Assembly (NCBI RefSeq): GCF_001042905.1
Contig: NZ_JYLB01000012.1
Location: 1 to 64,000 of the forward strand
Length of the DNA: 64,000 nucleotides
From: Pseudomonas lini
GTDB taxonomy: Bacteria > Pseudomonadota > Gammaproteobacteria > Pseudomonadales > Pseudomonadaceae
Reading direction: 5' to 3'
Of this stretch, positions 8,583 to 16,702 are shown one piece after another. A model generated the notes under the pieces. It worked only from the letters and a program-made list of their open reading frames with translations. It searched no databases and was not told the DNA's origin. The number at the start of each line of letters is the position of its first letter. Within the stretch, counting starts at the first letter, position 1. A program made the translations under genes and the position numbers.

Positions 8583-9728
8583 ATGGATGTTTTCTGGTTT
8601 CTGCCGACCCACGGCGACGGCCATTACCTGGGCACCACTCAGGGCGCCCGCCCGGTGACCCTCAACTATTTGAAACAAGTGGCCCAGGCTGCCGACAGTC
8701 TCGGTTACCACGGCGTGCTGATTCCTACCGGGCGTTCCTGCGAGGATTCGTGGGTGATTGCCTCGGCCCTGGTGCCGCTGACCGAACGCCTGCGGTATCT
8801 GGTCGCGATTCGTCCGGGGATTATTTCGCCGACGGTCTCGGCACGGATGGCCGCGACGTTGGATCGACTGTCTGGCGGCCGCTTGCTGATCAATGTGGTA
8901 ACCGGCGGCGACCCGGATGAAAACCGTGGCGACGGCAGTTTTCTCGATCACAGCGAACGCTACGAAGTCACCGACGAATTCCTGAAGATCTGGCGCCGCG
9001 TGCTGCAAGGCGAATCGGTGGATTTTGAAGGCAAACACCTGCGAGTGCAGAACGCCAAAGCGCTGTATCCACCGGTGCAGAAACCTTATCCGCCACTGTA
9101 TTTCGGTGGCTCGTCCGAGGCCGCTCATGACCTGGCTGCCGAGCAGGTCGATGTTTACCTGACGTGGGGCGAGCCACCCGCCGCAGTGGCTGAAAAACTC
9201 GCCGATGTTCGAGAGCGCGCGGCGCGAAACGGTCGCACGGTGAAGTTCGGGATTCGCCTGCATGTGATCGTGCGCGAGACGGCCGAAGAGGCCTGGAAAG
9301 CCGCGGACAAACTCATCGAGCACATCAGCGACGAGACCATTGCTGCCGCGCAAAAGTCGTTTTCGCGATTTGATTCCGAAGGCCAGCGACGCATGGCCGC
9401 ACTGCATGACGGCCGTCGCGACAACCTGGAAATCTCGCCCAACCTGTGGGCCGGTGTAGGTCTGGTACGCGGCGGGGCCGGGACTGCGCTGGTGGGTGAC
9501 CCGCAGCAAGTGGCGGCGCGGATCAAGGAGTATGCGGATCTGGGAATCGAGAGTTTCATCTTCTCCGGCTACCCGCATCTCGAAGAGGCTTATCGCTTTG
9601 CCGAACTGGTGTTCCCGCTGCTGCCCGAGCCGTATGCCAGCCTGGCCGGACGTGGCGTCACCAACCTCACCGGGCCGTTTGGCGAAATGATCGCCAATGA
9701 TGTGCTGCCGGCCAAAGCCACGGCCTGA
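8583..9728 (+). CDS. msuD: FMNH2-dependent alkanesulfonate (methanesulfonate) monooxygenase
   Basis: A 381-residue bacterial-luciferase-fold enzyme that cleaves the C-S bond of alkanesulfonates to release sulfite for sulfur assimilation. Seen: MDVFWFLPTHGDGHYLGT N-terminus, TGRSCEDSW, and NVVTGGDPDENRGDG, all matching the SsuD/MsuD family. It lies between the FMN reductase and the acyl-CoA-dehydrogenase-like MsuC, so the C1 substrate methanesulfonate is favoured over longer sulfonates. A REP-like hairpin separates it from msuC. Confidence 0.9.
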   Translation: MDVFWFLPTHGDGHYLGTTQGARPVTLNYLKQVAQAADSLGYHGVLIPTGRSCEDSWVIASALVPLTERLRYLVAIRPGIISPTVSARMAATLDRLSGGRLLINVVTGGDPDENRGDGSFLDHSERYEVTDEFLKIWRRVLQGESVDFEGKHLRVQNAKALYPPVQKPYPPLYFGGSSEAAHDLAAEQVDVYLTWGEPPAAVAEKLADVRERAARNGRTVKFGIRLHVIVRETAEEAWKAADKLIEHISDETIAAAQKSFSRFDSEGQRRMAALHDGRRDNLEISPNLWAGVGLVRGGAGTALVGDPQQVAARIKEYADLGIESFIFSGYPHLEEAYRFAELVFPLLPEPYASLAGRGVTNLTGPFGEMIANDVLPAKATA

Positions 9729-9742
9729 AAACCTCCCCTACT

Positions 9743-9845
9743 GATCGTTCCCATGCTCTGCGTGGGAATGCAGCCCGTGACGCTCCGCGTCACTGGACGC
9801 GGAGCGTCCCTAGAGGCATTCCCACGCAGAGCGTGGGAACGATCA
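9743..9845. repeat. Inverted repeat (type D: CGTTCCCACGCTCTGCGTGGG family)
   Basis: GATCGTTCCCATGCTCTGCG on the left pairs with the complementary arm ending GGGAACGATC, with an inner hairpin GACGCTCCGCGTC / GACGCGGAGCGTC. It is inserted between msuD and msuC within one operon and could fold as an mRNA hairpin that tunes relative expression. A related half copy is at 50884-50932. Confidence 0.85.
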
Positions 9846-9879
9846 ATCACAGTGGTCCATGACATATAGGAAATTCCGC

Positions 9880-11067
9880 GTGACTGCCAAGCCGCTAAGC
9901 GCCCTGTTGCCCCCCTTACAGACCGCCCGCCAGCTGGCCGCCGAGTTTGCCCTGACCGCTGTCGAGCGCGATGAACGCGGCGGTACGCCGAAAGCCGAAC
10001 GTGATGCCTTGCGCCACAGCGGCCTGCTCGCTTTAAGCATTCCCGTCCAGTACGGCGGTCTCGGCGCCAGCTGGAGCGAAACCCTGAACATCGTGCGCGA
10101 GTTCGCCAAGGTCGACAGTTCGATCGCTCACGTCTTCGGCTTTCATCACCTGATGCTCGCCACCGTGCGCCTGTTCGCCCGACCGGATCAATGGCAACCG
10201 TGGTTTGAACAAACCGCGCGCAAGAACTGGTTCTGGGGCAACGCCCTCAACCCGCTGGACACCCGCACCGTGGTGAAAGACCTCGGAGGCTGGCGCGAGT
10301 TTTCCGGCAAGAAGAGCTTCTGCTCCGGCGCCAGCGACTCGGAAATGCTGATCGCCTCGGCCGTCGATGAAAGTGCCGGCGGCAAGCTGTTGATCGCCGC
10401 GATTCCCAGTGGGCGCAGCGGTATCACGCTGCACAACGACTGGAACAACATGGGGCAGCGCCAGACCGACAGCGGCAGCACCACGTTTGAACGGGTGCGG
10501 GTCGAAGAGTCGGAATTACTGCTTGACCCCGGTCCGTTGAGCACGCCGTTCGCCTGCTTGCGCCCCTTGATTGCCCAGCTCACATTCACCCATATGTTCC
10601 TCGGCATTGCCGAAGGCGCTTTCGAAGAGGCGCGGCAATACACCCTCACCGAAACCCGTCCGTGGCACAAATCCAGTGCTGCGGATGTGCGGGAGGATCC
10701 TTATGTGCTCGGCCATTACGGCGAATTCTGGGTGGCACTGGAAGGTGTTCGATTACTGGTGCAACGCGCCGCCGAGTTGCTCGACAAAGCCTGGGCCAAG
10801 GGCTCGACTCTGAGCGCCGAGGAACGCGGACATCTGGCCACCGCCATCGCCACCGCCAAGGTCGCAGCGACGCGCAATGGCCTGGAACTGTGTAGCCGTT
10901 TGTTCGAAGTGACCGGCGCCCGCTCGACTCACGCCTCACTGCGACTGGACCGCCACTGGCGCAACTTGCGTACGCAAACCCTGCACGATCCGGTGGATTA
11001 CAAACTCCATGAACTGGGTGACTGGGCGCTGAACCAGTCCCTGCCGATCCCGACCTTCTATTCCTAG
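9880..11067 (+). CDS. msuC: FMNH2-dependent methanesulfinate monooxygenase (acyl-CoA dehydrogenase fold)
   Basis: A 395-residue protein of the acyl-CoA dehydrogenase / DszC-like flavin monooxygenase fold (also named SfnC). MsuC enzymes oxidise methanesulfinate to methanesulfonate, the substrate of MsuD. Seen: PVQYGGLGASWSE near the N-terminus, FGFHHLM, the NWNNMGQRQTDSGS loop, and the C-terminal VTGARSTH motif. A GTG start at 9880 is chosen because AGGAAA lies 7 bases upstream; the in-frame ATG at 9859 lacks a site. It is followed after 24 bases by sfnR. Confidence 0.85.
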   Translation: MTAKPLSALLPPLQTARQLAAEFALTAVERDERGGTPKAERDALRHSGLLALSIPVQYGGLGASWSETLNIVREFAKVDSSIAHVFGFHHLMLATVRLFARPDQWQPWFEQTARKNWFWGNALNPLDTRTVVKDLGGWREFSGKKSFCSGASDSEMLIASAVDESAGGKLLIAAIPSGRSGITLHNDWNNMGQRQTDSGSTTFERVRVEESELLLDPGPLSTPFACLRPLIAQLTFTHMFLGIAEGAFEEARQYTLTETRPWHKSSAADVREDPYVLGHYGEFWVALEGVRLLVQRAAELLDKAWAKGSTLSAEERGHLATAIATAKVAATRNGLELCSRLFEVTGARSTHASLRLDRHWRNLRTQTLHDPVDYKLHELGDWALNQSLPIPTFYS

Positions 11068-11091
11068 CCTTTCACTCATGGAGCCTGCCCC

Positions 11092-12195
11092 ATGCAACTG
11101 CTGACCTTACCGCCCTCGCCCGCGCTGGCCACCTCGATTCGCGCCACGGCACAGGTGTTCGAAGACCCGAAATCCCAAGCCCTGCTGGCGCACTTGCAGC
11201 AGGTCGCGCCGAGTGAAGCCAGCGTGCTGATCATCGGTGAAACCGGCACCGGCAAGGAGCTGGTGGCGCGGCACATCCACAACCTCAGCGCCCGGCGCAA
11301 CCGGCCGTTCATGGCGGTGAACTGCGGCGCATTCTCCGAGTCGCTGGTGGAGGCCGAGTTGTTCGGCCATGAAAAAGGCGCCTTCACCGGCGCGCTCAGC
11401 GCTAAGGCCGGCTGGTTCGAAGAGGCCAATGGCGGAACCTTGTTCCTCGACGAAATCGGTGATTTGCCAATGGCGATTCAGGTGAAATTGCTGCGGGTGC
11501 TGCAGGAGCGCGAAGTGGTGCGCCTGGGTTCGCGCAAGAGCATTCCCATCGATGTGCGAGTGCTGGCGGCGACCAACGTGCAGTTGGAAAAAGCCATCAA
11601 CGCCGGGCACTTTCGCGAGGACCTGTATTACCGCCTCGACGTGGTCAGCCTGGAACTGAGCCCGTTGCGCGAGCGCCCCGGAGACATCCTGCCGCTGACC
11701 CGGCATTTCGTCGAAGCCTACAGCCAGCGCTTGGGTTACGGCAGCATCACCATCAGCAAAGAGGCCGAACACAAACTGCGCAGCTACAGTTGGCCGGGCA
11801 ATATCCGTGAGCTGGAAAACGTCATTCACCACACGTTGTTGATCTGCCGCAACAGTGTGATCGAGCGCGACGACTTGCGCCTGTCGAACATGCGCATCGA
11901 GCGTCAGGACGACCACCACGCCAACGTCGACGACTCACCGGAAGCCTTGCTTGATCGGGCCTTTCAAAAGCTCTTCGAGGAACAGGCCGGCGCGCTGCAC
12001 GAGAAAGTCGAAGATGCATTGTTGCGGGCAGCCTATCGCTTCAGCCACTACAACCAGGTGCATACCGCTGCCCTGCTGGGGCTGAGCCGCAACGTAACCC
12101 GCACTCGGCTGATCAAGATCGGCGAACTGGCGGTGAATAAACGCCGGCCCACGGAGAACCTGCAGGGCGAGCGTTTGATGCAGTTGTCGATCTAG
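11092..12195 (+). CDS. sfnR: Sigma-54-dependent transcriptional activator SfnR
   Basis: A 367-residue enhancer-binding protein with no receiver or GAF domain: a short N-terminus, then an AAA+ domain. Seen: Walker A GETGTGKE, GAFTGA sigma-54 contact loop (in HEKGAFTGA), Walker B LFLDEIGDL, and the sensor arginines of FREDLYYRLDV. The C-terminus carries a Fis-like helix-turn-helix near QVHTAALLGLSRNVTRTRL. Lack of a regulatory domain means control is probably by its own amount, in line with SfnR of dimethylsulfone/methanesulfonate metabolism. It is expected to act on the 7937 promoter. Its stop overlaps the convergent monooxygenase gene by 4 bases. Confidence 0.88.
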   Translation: MQLLTLPPSPALATSIRATAQVFEDPKSQALLAHLQQVAPSEASVLIIGETGTGKELVARHIHNLSARRNRPFMAVNCGAFSESLVEAELFGHEKGAFTGALSAKAGWFEEANGGTLFLDEIGDLPMAIQVKLLRVLQEREVVRLGSRKSIPIDVRVLAATNVQLEKAINAGHFREDLYYRLDVVSLELSPLRERPGDILPLTRHFVEAYSQRLGYGSITISKEAEHKLRSYSWPGNIRELENVIHHTLLICRNSVIERDDLRLSNMRIERQDDHHANVDDSPEALLDRAFQKLFEEQAGALHEKVEDALLRAAYRFSHYNQVHTAALLGLSRNVTRTRLIKIGELAVNKRRPTENLQGERLMQLSI

Positions 12196-12557
12196 CCGAT
12201 CAGCGTGCAGTGCAGCGCGTTGTCGTGACTAAGCGCCAGGCTATGCAGCACCTGAAATGAGCCGAAGGTCACGGTTTTCGCCCGATGGGCGCGAATCAGC
12301 TGCCAGAAATCCTGCTCGCCGCTCTCGAAGCTCTGAAAGGCGGCTTCTCCGGCTTCGCGGGATTGCCATTGCAGGTAGTTGAGCACCCGCCGGCCATCGT
12401 CGCTGGCCTGGATGTTGGCACTCAAGAAACCTGGGTAGCCTTGGGCCAGACGTTCAGTGTGCGCCGACAGCGCCGACACCAGCGCGGCTTGCTGACGGGG
12501 TTCGATTTCGAATTCGATCAGTTGGGTGAAGCTGCGATTCTTCTCTGGCGCGTGCAT
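12192..12557 (-). CDS. Antibiotic-biosynthesis-monooxygenase (ABM) family protein, SoxR target
   Basis: A 121-residue ferredoxin-like ABM-domain protein. It has the SANIQASDDGRRVLNYLQWQ core, summarised by NYLQW, typical of this family. P. aeruginosa has a comparable ABM gene next to soxR that SoxR activates in response to redox-cycling compounds. Here a SoxR box lies in a 19-bp promoter spacer directly upstream, so the same control is expected. Role inferred: quinone or phenazine detoxification; substrate unknown. Confidence 0.78.
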   Translation of the reverse strand: MHAPEKNRSFTQLIEFEIEPRQQAALVSALSAHTERLAQGYPGFLSANIQASDDGRRVLNYLQWQSREAGEAAFQSFESGEQDFWQLIRAHRAKTVTFGSFQVLHSLALSHDNALHCTLIG

Positions 12558-12606
12558 GAATAGTCCCCACTCACTGTAAGCCGGATCTTGCGATCCGAAG
12601 GCCTGC

Positions 12607-12637
12607 AGGGTAAAACCTCGAGCTAACTAGAGGTCAA
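12607..12637 (-). promoter_or_regulatory. SoxR-activated promoter with SoxR box (12615-12634)
   Basis: Minus-strand -35 TTGACC (12632-12637) and -10 TACCCT (12607-12612) are separated by exactly 19 bases, the over-long spacer of MerR/SoxR-type promoters. The spacer holds the near-palindrome ACCTCGAGCTAACTAGAGGT, close to the soxbox consensus. It drives the ABM gene and not soxR itself. Confidence 0.88.
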
Positions 12638-12651
12638 GGGGCATTTTTTAA

Positions 12652-13101
12652 ATGATCACCTCGCAAAACCTGCATAAAGAACTGACCGTCGGCCAAGTGG
12701 CCGCCCGCAGTGGTGTAGCGGTCACGGCGCTGCACTTTTATGAGTCCAAGGGCCTGATCAAAAGCAACCGCAACCAGGGCAATCAGCGGCGTTATCCGAG
12801 GGAAGTGTTGCGCCGGGTGGCGCTGATCAAAGTGGCTCAGCGTTTAGGGATTCCGTTGGCGGAGATTGGCGAGGCGTTGAAATCCCTGCCGGATAACCGT
12901 GCACCGACGGCGGCGGACTGGAAAGTGTTGTCGGCGCAGTGGAGCCGGGATCTGGATGAGCGGATCAATCAGCTGACCCTGCTGCGGGACAGGCTCAATG
13001 GGTGCATCGGGTGTGGATGTCTGTCGATGGAGGCGTGCCCGCTGCGTAACTTTGGTGATGTGTTGGGTGAGCAAGGGCCGGGGGCGCAGCTACTGAAATG
13101 A
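12652..13101 (+). CDS. soxR: Redox-sensing MerR-family regulator SoxR
   Basis: A 149-residue regulator. It has an N-terminal winged helix (LTVGQVAARSGVAVTALHFYE), a dimerisation helix, and the [2Fe-2S] ligand cluster CIGCGCLSMEAC near residues 119-130 (pattern CX2CXCX5C). Oxidation of the cluster turns the protein into an activator. No soxS is present, as expected in pseudomonads where SoxR acts directly on its targets. AAGGGG about 10 bases before ATG 12652 is the likely ribosome site. Divergent from the ABM gene. Confidence 0.95.
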   Translation: MITSQNLHKELTVGQVAARSGVAVTALHFYESKGLIKSNRNQGNQRRYPREVLRRVALIKVAQRLGIPLAEIGEALKSLPDNRAPTAADWKVLSAQWSRDLDERINQLTLLRDRLNGCIGCGCLSMEACPLRNFGDVLGEQGPGAQLLK

Positions 13102-13232
13102 TCGATTGATAGCTGAACAGTGGCACTGCTGCTCGTCGGGCACTCGGTTGCGGGAAAAGGGGCTGACCTATAGTTATTCGACCGGAAATCGGCGAAGGAA
13201 CACCTTAACCTCACAAAAAAAGGAGAACCGTC

Positions 13233-13691
13233 ATGAGCGTAAAACCTATTCCAGAGGGTTATCACAGCATCACCCCTTATCTGGGCATTCAGAAAGCTGC
13301 CGAAGCCATCGACTTCTACAAGAAAGCCTTTGGCGCCACCGAAGTCATGCGCCTTGCCATGCCCGATGGCGGCATCGGGCATGCCGAGCTGCGTATCGGC
13401 GACTGCCCGATCATGCTTGGCACACCTTGCGACCAGGGCCCCTTGAGCAACCCGGATCAATCGCCGTCCGTGGGGCTGCATCTGTATGTGAACGATGTGG
13501 ACAAGTCCTTTAAACAGGCCATTGATGCAGGGGCCACGGTGGTGTCCGAGGTCAAGGACCAGTTTTATGGCGACCGTTCGGGGACTTTGAAGGATCCCTA
13601 CGGGCATTTGTGGTTTCTGGCCACGCGCAAGGAGGATTTGACTCAGGAACAGATCGAACAGCGGGCGAAGGAGATGTTTAAGCAGGGTTGA
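13233..13691 (+). CDS. VOC-superfamily glyoxalase-like protein (PhnB-like)
   Basis: A 152-residue protein made of two beta-alpha-beta-beta-beta modules. Seen: ITPYLGIQKAAEAIDFYKKAFGA at the start, summarised by AIDFYKKAFGA, then GHAELRIGD and the C-terminal DRSGTLKDPYGHLWFLAT, of which DPYGHLW is the family hallmark. PhnB-like VOC proteins are often of unknown catalytic role. AAAGGAG before ATG 13233 is a strong ribosome site. It is a single gene. Confidence 0.85.
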   Translation: MSVKPIPEGYHSITPYLGIQKAAEAIDFYKKAFGATEVMRLAMPDGGIGHAELRIGDCPIMLGTPCDQGPLSNPDQSPSVGLHLYVNDVDKSFKQAIDAGATVVSEVKDQFYGDRSGTLKDPYGHLWFLATRKEDLTQEQIEQRAKEMFKQG

Positions 13692-13715
13692 GTTTTTCAG
13701 TGAATGTTCGAGCCC

Positions 13716-13801
13716 CTTCGCGAGCAAGCCCGCTCCCACATTCGACCGAGTTCTATCTGAAGAATGCGGTCAAATGTGGGAGCGGGCTTGCTCGCGAAGA
13801 G
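13716..13801. repeat. REPIN (type A: GTGGGAGCGGGCTTGCTCGCGAAG family)
   Basis: CTTCGCGAGCAAGCCCGCTC at the left is inverted at the right, giving a long hairpin of two REP units. It lies in the 330-base gap 13692-14021 before fpvG. In the remainder of that gap I see no convincing IS box, Fur box or sigma-70 pair; a small ATCCC-TTTTC-GGGAT hairpin lies at 13877-13891. Confidence 0.9.
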
Positions 13802-14021
13802 GTCATCACATCCACCATCAATGTTGACTATCAGCCAGCTCCCACCCAAGGCAAAACACGAAACATTTACTTTCATATCCCTTTTCGGGATTTCCGATGC
13901 TCATACGTCTTATTTAGATGCAGTCGGTCGCGTAGGCAAAAGCCACGGCCGGACTTTTCATGGAGCGCAACGCTGGGAAGCCCACAGCAGCGCTCCTCTC
14001 ATCGAAACAAGACCTTTAATC

Positions 14022-15227
14022 ATGTCGAAGAAATCCCGCTCAAAACTCTGGTTTCTGGTCCATAGCTGGCTGGCGCTGCCCATCTGGTTCTTTGTCTTGA
14101 TCGTCTGTGTGACCGGCACGCTGGCGGTGGTCAGTCAGGAGATTGTCTGGCTGGCCAATCCGCAAATGCGTGCCAGCCCGCCTTCGGACGATGCGTCGCG
14201 GCTCAATTATGACGAGATCATCGCCGCCATCAAAAAGGCCGAACCCCAGACGCTGGTCGAGGGTATCAATCGCCCCGACGAGTCGCATTTCGCTCTGGAC
14301 GTGGACGTCAGTTACCCGGACGGACGCTCGGTAACGGTCTATGTGAACCCCTATAGCGGGGTGATTCAGGGCACCGCTCCACAATTCAATTTCAAGGCAT
14401 TCACCCGCGCACTGCATGGCTGGTGGCTGGTGCCGTTCACCAACGGCTACAGCTGGGGCTGGTATCTGGTGTCGTTCCTCGCGCTGCCGATGCTGGCGTC
14501 GCTGGTCACCGGGCTGGTGGTTTACAAACGGTTCTGGAAAGGCTTTTTCCGACCGACCTTGCGCATTCGTCATGGCGCGCGGATTTTCTGGGGCGACTTT
14601 CACCGGCTCAGTGGCATCTGGTCGATCTGGTTCATCGCGGTGATCTCGATCACCGGTGTCTGGTTCCTGATCAAGGCGATTCTGTTCGACAACCAGATTT
14701 CGATTACCACGGAACCGGTGGTGTCGGTCGTCTCGCGCGAAAGTGTGCCGCTGATCAGCACCGGCAAGCCGGCCCCGATGATCAATCTGGAACAGGCTAT
14801 CAAGGTCGCTCAAGAGCAGATCCCCGGACTCGATGCCAGTTTCGTCACCCTGCCGAGCAATGCTTACAGCCACCTCTCAGTGGGCGGTCGCAGCTGGTAT
14901 CCGCTGATGTTCCAGACGGCCGAGGTCAACCCGTACAACGGCGATATCGCCAGCACGCGGTTGCTGACCGATCGCACCGGCCTGGAATTCGTGACCGAGT
15001 CGATGCGTCCGTTACACACCGGTGACTTTGGCGGGATCTGGATCAAGCTGATCTGGTTCTTCTTCGGTTTGCTGCTGAGCCTGATGATACTCAGCGGGTT
15101 GCTGATCTGGACCAAACGCACCGCCCTGGCCACCGCCAATGCGTTCAAGCGCAGCAACAAGGCCCCACGCCCGGTGTCGAGCCCGCAAACGGTCATGAAC
15201 CAACAGACTCCGGAGGGCAACCTGTGA
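14022..15227 (+). CDS. fpvG: Ferripyoverdine reductase, PepSY-associated membrane protein FpvG
   Basis: A 401-residue inner-membrane protein with four main membrane helices and PepSY-type periplasmic loops. Conserved His residues sit at helix ends: FLVHSW, RALHGWW, GDFHRLSG and RPLHTGDF, as in heme-binding PepSY/TM reductases. In P. aeruginosa FpvG reduces Fe(III) in periplasmic ferripyoverdine so that iron is released and the siderophore recycled. The start at 14022 begins directly before the first helix. Gene order and small partner genes match fpvGHJK-fpvCDEF. The GTG of fpvH overlaps its stop. Confidence 0.88.
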   Translation: MSKKSRSKLWFLVHSWLALPIWFFVLIVCVTGTLAVVSQEIVWLANPQMRASPPSDDASRLNYDEIIAAIKKAEPQTLVEGINRPDESHFALDVDVSYPDGRSVTVYVNPYSGVIQGTAPQFNFKAFTRALHGWWLVPFTNGYSWGWYLVSFLALPMLASLVTGLVVYKRFWKGFFRPTLRIRHGARIFWGDFHRLSGIWSIWFIAVISITGVWFLIKAILFDNQISITTEPVVSVVSRESVPLISTGKPAPMINLEQAIKVAQEQIPGLDASFVTLPSNAYSHLSVGGRSWYPLMFQTAEVNPYNGDIASTRLLTDRTGLEFVTESMRPLHTGDFGGIWIKLIWFFFGLLLSLMILSGLLIWTKRTALATANAFKRSNKAPRPVSSPQTVMNQQTPEGNL

Positions 15228-15766
15228 GCAAGACGATCACTGCACCGCAGCCTTCGCGGGCGAGCCTGCTTTGGCGCAAATGGCGCTTCCACATCAACAT
15301 TTTCTTGCTGCTGATCCCTTTGGGCTTCATGCCCAAATACTTTGCCGACGCCTCGCTGTTTCGCGGCGACAGCGGGCTGGGGGAACGGGAGATCGGCGAA
15401 ATCCAGGTTGGCCCCTGGAGCCTGCGACTGGCCGAACTGCGCAACGAAGCGCCGCGATTGACGGGCCCCGCCGGCTACATGAAGGGCTTCAACATAGCGC
15501 TGTGCGAGCGTTGTCGCGATCAGGTCAAGGCGATTTACCTGCGCCTCGGCAAACCCCGCAGCCTGCGCGCGGCCGGGGCGATTTTCTTCGGCACGCCGTA
15601 CCGCATGGGCGCAATGCTGCCGGTGCCTGAAAAGACCAAAACCGACGCCGAGCTGTGGATCACCATGGAAGGCTGGGACGGCGCCATGCATCAAGCGTCC
15701 ATCCCCCTGAGCCAGGCATCCCCGGCCACTCTCGCATGGCTGAACAAACAAGGAGGCAATCCATGA
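15224..15766 (+). CDS. fpvH: Pyoverdine iron-release accessory protein FpvH
   Basis: A 180-residue protein with one N-terminal membrane helix (FHINIFLLLIPLGFMPKYFA) and a periplasmic remainder containing a CERC pair near residue 87. In P. aeruginosa FpvH is needed with FpvG for iron release from pyoverdine. GTG start at 15224 with GGAGGG upstream; it overlaps the fpvG stop by 4 bases, which indicates translational coupling. It overlaps fpvJ by 4 bases at its end. Assignment rests on position, size and topology. Confidence 0.8.
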   Translation: MSKTITAPQPSRASLLWRKWRFHINIFLLLIPLGFMPKYFADASLFRGDSGLGEREIGEIQVGPWSLRLAELRNEAPRLTGPAGYMKGFNIALCERCRDQVKAIYLRLGKPRSLRAAGAIFFGTPYRMGAMLPVPEKTKTDAELWITMEGWDGAMHQASIPLSQASPATLAWLNKQGGNP

Positions 15767-16083
15767 TCAACGCTTTTCGGCCCGTTCTATTGATGTTGTG
15801 CGCCGCCTTCAGCACCAGCGCCCTGGCCCATAACCCGATGTGCGAATGCAAGGCCATCGACGCCGAACAGATTCAATGCACCGGCGGTTTTTCCGACGGC
15901 AGCGGCGCACCTGGAGTGACTCTTGACGTGATCGGCTACGACGAAACCATTCTGGTGCCGGGCAAGCTCGGCGCCGATTCGACTCTGACGTTCAAGAAAC
16001 CCGGCGCTGAGTTCTACGTGCTGTTCGACGCCGGTCCCGGCCATGTCGTCGAGATCGACCAAGCCGACATCGAGGCGCCCTGA
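15763..16083 (+). CDS. fpvJ: Small periplasmic protein FpvJ
   Basis: A 106-residue secreted protein with a clear Sec signal peptide ending TSALA before HNPMCECKAID. The mature part has a compact beta-rich appearance with C-x-C (CEC) and one further Cys, a possible metal or redox site. The ribosome site AAGGAGG is strong. It is the third gene of the fpvGHJK group; its exact role is not established, though it is cotranscribed with iron-release genes. Confidence 0.78.
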   Translation: MINAFRPVLLMLCAAFSTSALAHNPMCECKAIDAEQIQCTGGFSDGSGAPGVTLDVIGYDETILVPGKLGADSTLTFKKPGAEFYVLFDAGPGHVVEIDQADIEAP

Positions 16084-16085
16084 AC

Positions 16086-16667
16086 GTGAGCATGACCTCG
16101 CCCACCACCCAAGTTGTTCGCCCGGCCGGTGCCGGCCATGAAACCCTTTATGTGTTGCTGTTGTGCCTGATGATCCTGGCGGTTGCCGGCTCGGTGGTCG
16201 CCTGGCGTGGCGAGGCTCAAGAAGTGAGCAGCGTTGGCAGTCATCAACTGGATGCCCGTCGTGATCTGAGCGCATCCGAGCAAGGTATTTACGCCGACCT
16301 GCGGGTCACCCTGGATGAAATTCATCTGCTGCGTCAGGAACAACAGGCGCTGCCCACACCCGCCACCCTCGCCGATGAAGGCTTTGCGCCGTTTGCCCAG
16401 GACGCCAGTTCTGTCAGTCGTGGCGGCCATGCCTGGCAGTTGCTGGACGCCAAGGCGTACTTCGGCCAGAGCCAGAGCCCAACCGTCGCCGGCTCGTTTT
16501 TGATGCGTTTGACCGCTGAAGACGACTCTGCGCCAGACATCTGGCTCAACCGCAGCAGCGCCCTCCCCGCGCCGAACGATCTCACCGACGCTGCGCTCAA
16601 TGGCGCCGGCTGGCAGCAGATCGTCGCGCAATTCGATGCCGGCGTCACCCGCCAGCATCGGCATTGA
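16086..16667 (+). CDS. fpvK: Membrane-anchored protein FpvK
   Basis: A 193-residue protein with one N-terminal membrane helix (VLLLCLMILAVAGSVVAW) and a periplasmic domain containing a predicted helical stretch near DLRVTLDEIHLLRQEQ. The GTG at 16086 or the ATG at 16092 may be the true start; neither has a strong site, and coupling to fpvJ is likely. Fourth gene of the fpvGHJK group. Function in iron release is inferred from context only. Confidence 0.75.
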   Translation: MSMTSPTTQVVRPAGAGHETLYVLLLCLMILAVAGSVVAWRGEAQEVSSVGSHQLDARRDLSASEQGIYADLRVTLDEIHLLRQEQQALPTPATLADEGFAPFAQDASSVSRGGHAWQLLDAKAYFGQSQSPTVAGSFLMRLTAEDDSAPDIWLNRSSALPAPNDLTDAALNGAGWQQIVAQFDAGVTRQHRH

Positions 16668-16702
16668 ACCCTCGCCTTTACCCGAGAGAAGACCGCTTTC
16701 CC

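Noticed and set aside
13692..14021. IS box or Fur box before fpvG
   Set aside because: The best candidate (TTATT-N16-CGT near 13911-13934) misses the TAAAT core, and an AT-rich stretch near 13861-13880 matches the Fur consensus at fewer than half its positions. Regulation of the operon is left open.
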